Shown piece by piece: positions 27,664-32,843 of a stretch of 32,843 nucleotides of DNA. The stretch spans positions 1 through 32,843 of the forward strand of contig JAQNCU010000002.1 in the NCBI GenBank assembly GCA_029077775.1. The letters run 5' to 3'. Position 1 is the stretch's first letter; each line of letters starts with the position of its first letter. The notes beneath the pieces are model-generated. The model worked only from the letters and a program-made list of their open reading frames with translations. It did no database searches and had not been told where the DNA came from. The DNA is from Acidocella sp. GTDB taxonomy: Bacteria > Pseudomonadota > Alphaproteobacteria > Acetobacterales > Acetobacteraceae. Both the position numbers and the translations under genes were made by a program.

Positions 27664-28188
27664 CTAAGTGCCGAGAATGAGCCCGACCAGCGCGCCGCCG
27701 CCGAGCAGCCATAACGGGTGGAGGTTGCTGCGCCAGGCAAGTATTGCCACCAGCAAGGTGGTGGCCGTGAGGGTGAAACCAGTATCCGCCTGGCGCACCA
27801 GCACCCCGGCGGCGGCCAGAATGAGCCCGGCGGTGACCGGCAGCAAAGCCGCTTGGATGATGCGCCGCCATCTGGCTTCACGGTAGGTCTCCCAGACCTG
27901 GGAGACGATAACGACCAGGATGCCAGCGGGCAGGATCATCGCCAGGGTGGCGATTATGCCGCCTGTGACGCCAGCCATATGTGCGCCGATCAGGGTGGTG
28001 ATGAGCACGTTCGGCCCGGGAGCGGCGTTTGAGATGGCGTAAAGCTGGGAGAATTGCGCGGGGCTGAGCCAGTGGCGCGAGGTGACGATCTCGGCGGCGA
28101 TTTCCGGCAATGTGCTGTTGATGCCGCCGACCGCCAGCAGGGATAATTTGCCAAAAATCAGCGTGAGCGTGACGAGGATATTGGTCAT
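27664..28188 (-). CDS. Chromate transporter, C-terminal half-type (short-chain ChrA)
   Basis: MTNILVTLTLIFGKLSLLAVGGINSTLPEIAAEIVTSRHWLSPAQFSQLYAISNAAPGPNVL. Start revised from the longer track ORF; overlaps the upstream partner by ATGA. Confidence 0.88.
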   Translation of the reverse strand: MTNILVTLTLIFGKLSLLAVGGINSTLPEIAAEIVTSRHWLSPAQFSQLYAISNAAPGPNVLITTLIGAHMAGVTGGIIATLAMILPAGILVVIVSQVWETYREARWRRIIQAALLPVTAGLILAAAGVLVRQADTGFTLTATTLLVAILAWRSNLHPLWLLGGGALVGLILGT

Positions 28189-28748
28189 GCGGCACGGCGC
28201 GCAAGGAACAGCGACACCGGCACGACGATAAGCATGGTCACGGGCAGCGAGAGATGCACGAACACGACCAGGGCAAAAACCGCAAGGCTGAGCGGGATGT
28301 TGCGGCGGTTGGCGAAAATCGGCCCGGCGATGCGCAGGGCGGTGCCGAGCACCAGGCCCGCGGCGGCGGCGGCCAGGCCGGCCAGCGCGTGCTGGGCAAG
28401 CGGTAAAGTGCCAAAGCGGGCATAGGCGGCGCCAAGCAGCATAACGATGGCCATTGGGGCCGCCAGCAGCCCCAGGACCGCCGCAGCCGCACCGCTGACC
28501 CCCTGATGCCGGGCACCTATGGCAAAGGCGAGGTTGACGATGTTGGCGCCGGGCATGAACTGACAAAGGCTGAACAGATCATTAAAGGCGACCTGGGACA
28601 TCCAGCGTTTCTCATCGACGATCATGCGCCGCGCCACCGGCAGCACGCCGCCAAACCCGATCACGCCCGCGCTGAGGAACCCGGTGAAGAGCTGGGCATG
28701 GCTTAACCTTGGTGGCTCGGGGCTGGGGGCTGGGGGCGCGTTGGTCAT
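28185..28748 (-). CDS. Chromate transporter, N-terminal half-type (short-chain ChrA)
   Basis: LFTGFLSAGVIGFGGVLPVARRMIVDEKRWMSQVAFNDLFSLCQFMPGANIVNLAFAIG, ChrA family signature. Confidence 0.88.
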   Translation of the reverse strand: MTNAPPAPSPEPPRLSHAQLFTGFLSAGVIGFGGVLPVARRMIVDEKRWMSQVAFNDLFSLCQFMPGANIVNLAFAIGARHQGVSGAAAAVLGLLAAPMAIVMLLGAAYARFGTLPLAQHALAGLAAAAAGLVLGTALRIAGPIFANRRNIPLSLAVFALVVFVHLSLPVTMLIVVPVSLFLARRAA

Positions 28749-28783
28749 TGATGTTGATTATGACCGGCGCGGCGCGCGGGCAA

Positions 28784-28801
28784 ATGTCATGGAACTGCCA
28801 T
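28784..28801 (+). promoter_or_regulatory. Putative PhoB (Pho) box
   Basis: ATGTCAT-GGAA-CTGCCAT: two 7-bp direct repeats at 11-bp spacing, resembling CTGTCAT-N4-CTGTCAT, ~110 bp upstream of pstS. Confidence 0.7.
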
Positions 28802-28910
28802 GAAAACCCCGTGTTCTTTGGCCCAGGCTTCAATTAATGCAGGGTTGCTGAAGTGCCCCGGGTGTTTTGCGCGGGTTTTCAATCAGGGATTTTCATAAAG
28901 GAACGCGATC

Positions 28911-29987
28911 GTGAAACTTATCAATAAAACATCTCGTATGGCCGCGCTGCGCGGCGGAGTCGCGGTTTTAGCCCTGGCTGGTGCCATCGGTGCCGCCGGT
29001 GTGGCCCATGCCGCGACCACTTTGGTCGAGACCGGGTCCAGCCTTCTCTACCCGCTGTTCAACATCTGGGTTCCGGATTTCACCGCCGTCAACCCGGGCA
29101 TTCAGCTTACCACCACATCGACCGGCTCAGGTGCCGGGATCGCGCAGTCGATGAAGGGGCTGGTGCAGATCGGCGCGTCTGATGCGTATTTGTCGGACGG
29201 GATTGTTAAGAAGCACCCGAACATGCTGAGCATTCCGCTCGCGATTTCAGCGCAGACGATCAATTTCAATCTGCCGGGCCTGAATGGGGACAATATCAAG
29301 CTCACGGGGCCGATTCTGGCCGGGATCTATTCCGGCAAGATCACGATGTGGAATGATCCGAAGATCGCCGCGATCAACCCCGGGATCAAACTGCCAGCAC
29401 ATGTGATCATCCCCATCCATCGCGTTGACGGTTCGGGCGACACGTTCATTTTCACGCAATATCTGTCTGACTCGACCCCGGCCTGGGCCAGCACGGTGCG
29501 TTATGGCACAGCGGTTTCCTGGCCAGCGGTAACCGGCGGGATCGGTGCCAATGGCAACCCCGGCATGGTGTCCGCGCTTCAGGCGAACCCGTATGCGGTG
29601 GCTTATATCGGTGTCAGCTTTGCCGACCAGGTGGCCAAGGATAGCCTCGGCGTGGCCAAGATTAAGAACGCCGACGGCAAGTTCCTGTTGCCCACCGCCA
29701 CCACCGTGGGTGCTGCCGCCGATAGCATTGTGACAACCACGCCGCCCGATGAGCGGATCAGCATGGTGTTCGCGAAAGGCGCCGATGCCTATCCGATCGC
29801 GAATTACGAATACGCGATCATCAATGCCAAGCAGCCGGATACCGATACCGCGAGCGCAATCCAGACCTTTCTGACCTGGGCCGTGACTTCGGGCAACGCC
29901 ATGAAATATCTGACCCAGGTGCATTTCCTGCCGCTGCCCGCCGCGATCGTGACGCTTTCGAAGACACAGATCGCGAAGATTAACTGA
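28911..29987 (+). CDS. pstS: Phosphate ABC transporter substrate-binding protein PstS
   Basis: Signal peptide; LVETGSSLLYPLFNIWVPDFT, TGSGAGIAQSMKGLVQIGASDAYL, RVDGSGDTFIFTQYLS. Confidence 0.95.
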   Translation: MKLINKTSRMAALRGGVAVLALAGAIGAAGVAHAATTLVETGSSLLYPLFNIWVPDFTAVNPGIQLTTTSTGSGAGIAQSMKGLVQIGASDAYLSDGIVKKHPNMLSIPLAISAQTINFNLPGLNGDNIKLTGPILAGIYSGKITMWNDPKIAAINPGIKLPAHVIIPIHRVDGSGDTFIFTQYLSDSTPAWASTVRYGTAVSWPAVTGGIGANGNPGMVSALQANPYAVAYIGVSFADQVAKDSLGVAKIKNADGKFLLPTATTVGAAADSIVTTTPPDERISMVFAKGADAYPIANYEYAIINAKQPDTDTASAIQTFLTWAVTSGNAMKYLTQVHFLPLPAAIVTLSKTQIAKIN

Positions 29988-29996
29988 TTGGGCCTG

Positions 29997-30030
29997 TAAC
30001 CCCCTTCCGATTTGGTTCGGAAGGGGGTTA
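29997..30030 (+). terminator. Strong hairpin between pstS and pstC (attenuator/terminator-like)
   Basis: TAACCCCCTTCCGA-tttggt-TCGGAAGGGGGTTA, ~14-bp perfect stem immediately after the pstS stop and before pstC. Confidence 0.8.
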
Positions 30031-30033
30031 TTC

Positions 30034-30972
30034 ATGGGTGCTGTCATGAAGATCAAACCTTTCCGGCTTTCTCTCCTGGGCTTGAGCCTGCTGATCCCGG
30101 CGGCACTGGGCGCTGTGGTTTTGTTTTTGTTGCTCTACGCGGGGCAGGCGATAAGTTTCAACGGGTTTGGCTTTCTGGGTGGGGTGAACTGGAATCTCGG
30201 GAATTTATATAGCGACCCGGTGATGACACGCGGCGTGCAGGTGCCATCAGGTGCCGATTACGGGATTTTGGTGTTCGTGGTCGGCACGCTTTTGTCCTCC
30301 GGGATTGCGATTTTGATGGCTGTACCGCTGAGCGTCGGTGCCGCCATATTTCTGGCCGAGGCGGTGCCGGGGACAATCCGTCCGGTGCTCTCAATGCTGG
30401 TCGAGCTGGTGGCCGTGGTGCCATCGGTGGTGTTTGGTTTGTGGGGCATCGCCGTGTTGATCCCGCTGATCGGGACATATCTGGCCCCTTCCGGCAATGG
30501 GTACGGGTTGCTGGCCGCGAGCATCGTGCTGGCGCTGATGATCACCCCGATTATTGCGACCACATTGCTCGATGCGTTGTTGAGGGTGCCGCGGGAGAAC
30601 CGGGAATCTGCATTTGCGCTTGGGGCCACGCATTTTGAGGTGGTGACGAAGGCGATGTTGCCGATGGTGCGCACGACATTGGTCGGGGGCATTGTGCTGG
30701 CGCTGGGCCGTGCGATGGGCGAGACGATGGCGGTGGTTATGGTCTCTGGCGGCGCGATTAATATTTTGCCGCATAGCGTGTTCTCGCCGGTTTCCACCAT
30801 TGCCTCGTTTATCGTGACGCAACTGGACAGCGCGCAATCAGACCCGACGAATATGGCGGTGCGCTCACTGGCTGAGATCGCGCTCGTGTTGTTTTTGATC
30901 ACGCTGGCGGTGAATGCCTGCGCGAAACTGCTGTCCTCGGGAGCGCTCAATGTCCGCAGCCGCCAGCATTAA
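30034..30972 (+). CDS. pstC: Phosphate ABC transporter permease PstC
   Basis: LVELVAVVPSVVFGLWGIAVLIP, RVPRENRESAFALGATHFEVV, GRAMGETMAVVMVSGG. Confidence 0.95.
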   Translation: MGAVMKIKPFRLSLLGLSLLIPAALGAVVLFLLLYAGQAISFNGFGFLGGVNWNLGNLYSDPVMTRGVQVPSGADYGILVFVVGTLLSSGIAILMAVPLSVGAAIFLAEAVPGTIRPVLSMLVELVAVVPSVVFGLWGIAVLIPLIGTYLAPSGNGYGLLAASIVLALMITPIIATTLLDALLRVPRENRESAFALGATHFEVVTKAMLPMVRTTLVGGIVLALGRAMGETMAVVMVSGGAINILPHSVFSPVSTIASFIVTQLDSAQSDPTNMAVRSLAEIALVLFLITLAVNACAKLLSSGALNVRSRQH

Positions 30973-31822
30973 AGCAAGGCGAGGCGGTTTGGCGGCGCGG
31001 CGCGCGATTATCGGCGGGCTGGGCTGGGCGGCCTGTGGGCTGGCGTTGTTGCTGGTGATCGGGCCGCTGGTTGATATCGTCGGCGTGGTGAGCTGGCACG
31101 GGGCCTCGGCGTTTTCAGTCAAATTATTCACCACGGTCACCAACGGTACGGCGGGCGGCTTGCTGAACGCGATCGAGGGTACGGCGGTGATCACGGTTAT
31201 GGCGATGATCATCGCGGTGCCCGTGGGGGTGGGGGCGGGGATTTATTTATCAGAATATGGCAATAATAAACTCGGTTCGGTTATCCGGTTTCTCTCAGAT
31301 GTGCTGACGGGCACGCCGTCCATCGTGCTCGGGTATTTCTCGTATATCGTGTTCATCAACGCGCTCGGGTGGGATTTTTCAGCCCTCGCGGCGTCGATCA
31401 CGATCGCGATTTTGATTGTGCCGTATCTGGCGCGGATCACCGAGCTGGCGTTGCGCCAGGTACCGAATGCGATGCGTGAGGCGGGGTTCGCCCTGGGTGC
31501 GAGCGAGCCTGCGGTGGTGTTCAAGATCGTGCTGCCGGGTGCGGCCTCGGGCGTGATGACGGGTGCGTTATTGGCGCTCGCGATATCGGTGGGGGAGACG
31601 GCGCCGCTGATTTATACCGCCGGATGGTCGAATTATTTGTGGAACGGCAAGCTCACGCATGAGCCGATCGGGTATCTGACCTATGTGATCTGGACGTTCA
31701 TCGATCAGCCTTATGCGGCGTCGCACGCGCTGGCCTATGCGGCGGCGTTTATCGTGATGATGGTGGTGCTGGCGATCAATATCGGGGTGCGGCTGGTGGT
31801 GCGGCGAGGCAAAGCCGTTTGA
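30950..31822 (+). CDS. pstA: Phosphate ABC transporter permease PstA
   Basis: GIYLSEYGNNKLGSVIRFLSDVLTGTPSIVLGYF, LRQVPNAMREAGFALGAS, AISVGETAPLIYTAG. Start MSAAASIKARR overlaps pstC. Confidence 0.95.
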   Translation: MSAAASIKARRGGLAARRAIIGGLGWAACGLALLLVIGPLVDIVGVVSWHGASAFSVKLFTTVTNGTAGGLLNAIEGTAVITVMAMIIAVPVGVGAGIYLSEYGNNKLGSVIRFLSDVLTGTPSIVLGYFSYIVFINALGWDFSALAASITIAILIVPYLARITELALRQVPNAMREAGFALGASEPAVVFKIVLPGAASGVMTGALLALAISVGETAPLIYTAGWSNYLWNGKLTHEPIGYLTYVIWTFIDQPYAASHALAYAAAFIVMMVVLAINIGVRLVVRRGKAV

Positions 31823-31857
31823 GCGCGCCACGACCCTGAAAAACAGACGTCTTTTTG

Positions 31858-31881
31858 CCTCTCTTTCTTCAGAAAAAGAGG
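31858..31881. terminator. Convergent-gene hairpin between pstA and yacG
   Basis: CCTCTcTTTCTtcAGAAAaAGAGG inverted repeat with an adjacent CTTTTTG run. Confidence 0.55.
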
Positions 31882-31884
31882 ATC

Positions 31885-32037
31885 CTATGTCTCATCCTCA
31901 TCCGGCTCGGCGGGCGTCTCGGGGAGTTTGTAGCTCTCAGTCAGCCAGCGCCCGAGGTCGATATCGGCGCAGCGTTGTGAGCAGAAGGGTTTATGCGCCG
32001 GGGTGACCGGTTTGCGGCAGATCGGGCATTGGCTCAT
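31885..32037 (-). CDS. yacG: DNA gyrase inhibitor YacG (zinc-binding)
   Basis: MSQCPICRKPVTPAHKPFCSQRCADIDLGRWLTESYKLP: CPxC...FCSxRC zinc motif, GRWL. Start revised from the track ORF; ATGA overlap with the rng fragment. Confidence 0.95.
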   Translation of the reverse strand: MSQCPICRKPVTPAHKPFCSQRCADIDLGRWLTESYKLPETPAEPDEDET

Positions 32038-32612
32038 ATGCGCAGGGTTTCGGCCAGGGGTGGGCGGATGCGGCGGCGGGTGATCTCGGCAAAGCCCAGA
32101 TGCGAGATGCCGAGGCAAACCGGGCGCAGCGGGTCAGAGGCCAGGGCGGCGCGTAAGGGTGCGGTGAGCTTTGCGCGGGCGGCGGGTTTAAGCCCCGCGA
32201 AATCGACCAGAATGCCGCCCGAGAGGTTGCGCAGGCGGATTTGCCGGCAGATTTCCGGGATGAACGCGATGTTCAGGGTGAGCGGCGCGATGTGGCTGGC
32301 GGCGGCGGCGTCGATGTCTATGAGGGTGGCGGCTGGCGTGAGCGCGATATGCATGACGCCGCCATGCGGCAGCGGTGTGCGCGGGTCGGACAAAGTGGCG
32401 ATCTCGTCTTCCAGAACGGGGTCGAAGGCGGCGTTGTTATAGCGCATCCGGCCTTCCAGCCAGGGTCGAAGGCTGGCCATGAGCGCGTGGTCGTCGATGA
32501 GGATGTCGGCATCCGGGGTGCGTTGGCACAGAGCCAAAAGCGGCCCTGGGCCGCGGCGGCGCAGGCCAGGTGTGGTGTCTGGCGGTTCTGGTAGTGCCGC
32601 ATAACAACTCGT
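32034..32612 (-). pseudogene. rng: RNase E/G-family protein, C-terminal fragment (N-terminal part absent)
   Basis: LPHGGVMHIALTPAATLIDIDAAA...EICRQIRLRNLSGGILVDFAGLKPAARAKLTAPLRAALASDPLRPVCLGISHLGFAEITRRRIRPPL matches the RNase E/G catalytic core/C-terminus. The frame hits a TGA at 32613-32615, inside the attC, with no S1 domain encoded. Confidence 0.75.
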
Positions 32613-32655
32613 TCAAGGCGGACGGCTACGCCGCCGCTTAACTCAAGCGTTAGAC
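32599..32655 (+). mobile_element. Integron attC recombination site
   Basis: R'' GCATAAC (32599-32605), L''-like AACTCGTTCAAGGCGG, short central ACGGCTACGCCG region, L'-like CCGCTTAACTCAAGC, R' GTTAGAC (32649-32655, GTTRRRY). Closely resembles short aadA-type attC sites (TAACAATTC..TTCAAGCCGA...GGCTTAATTCAAGCGTTAGA). Confidence 0.85.
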
Positions 32656-32668
32656 ATGGGGCAACAAG

Positions 32669-32843
32669 ATGCACGATTTCGCAAAATTGGCAGGTGCTTT
32701 CGCTGCAAGCTTCGTCGCAGTGATCGTAGTTGCGCTGCTCTTTCGCATCGGCGGCAAAAAGCCGAAGTACCTCAACATTGTCGCAATTCCGGTCGGCATC
32801 ACAATCGCCGAGGCGTTACGCTTGGCGTGGCCCATTTCCGATC
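32669..32843 (+). CDS. Cassette-borne hypothetical membrane protein, 5' part (runs off window)
   Basis: Open frame ATG 32669 to window edge: MHDFAKLAGAFAASFVAVIVVALLFRIGGKKPKYLNIVAIPVGITIAEALRLAWPISD..., begins 14 nt after attC R'. Not in the ORF track because unterminated. Confidence 0.65.
   Translation, partial: MHDFAKLAGAFAASFVAVIVVALLFRIGGKKPKYLNIVAIPVGITIAEALRLAWPISD

Noticed and set aside
28188-28566. N-terminal extension of track ORF 27664..28566
   Set aside because: The extension is Arg/Pro-rich antiframe overlapping the other ChrA half; the true start is MTNILVTL at 28188.
29247-30056. 269-aa minus-strand ORF antisense to pstS
   Set aside because: Overlaps the convincing pstS; no recognisable domain.
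32650-32835. 61-aa minus-strand ORF in the cassette region
   Set aside because: Antisense to the plus-strand cassette frame and would terminate within the attC R' site; no support.
1-32843. tRNA or rRNA genes
   Set aside because: No cloverleaf-like or rRNA-like sequence recognised by eye in intergenic gaps; a tRNAscan run would be needed to be sure.

Overview
GC-rich alphaproteobacterial chromosome segment. Gene content and order (recA-alaS; proA-nadD-rsfS-rlmH-gpmI-envC-ctpA-rppH; rng-yacG) suggest Rhodospirillales/Acetobacteraceae, which is an inference. From left to right the window carries: alaS (runs off the left edge), recA with an upstream alphaproteobacterial LexA-type box, argG, and a minus-strand group (SDR, fatty-acid hydroxylase/sterol desaturase-like, HAD-like/membrane protein, YncE-like beta-propeller, O-antigen-ligase-like). 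These are followed by an alpha/beta hydrolase, a FAD oxidoreductase, a DUF1345-like protein, a complete liv-type ABC operon, a CinA-like protein, a GNAT-Nudix fusion, the proA...rppH housekeeping run, a dienelactone hydrolase-like protein, a split chrA pair, pstSCA with a Pho box, yacG and a 5'-truncated RNase E/G gene. The last ~245 bp contain a recognisable integron attC site (32599-32655) followed by the start of a lower-GC cassette-like ORF, exactly where the RNase E/G gene is broken. The most unusual structure is a pair of tandem hairpin arrays. One is 6 x 26 bp between rlmH and gpmI; the other is 4 x 27 bp in frame inside the signal peptide of the beta-propeller protein. Their stem sequences differ, but they share the layout '5-6 bp stem - GGA loop - stem - TAA(A)G-rich spacer'. 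nadD has no in-frame ATG/GTG/TTG upstream of its nucleotide-binding motif.
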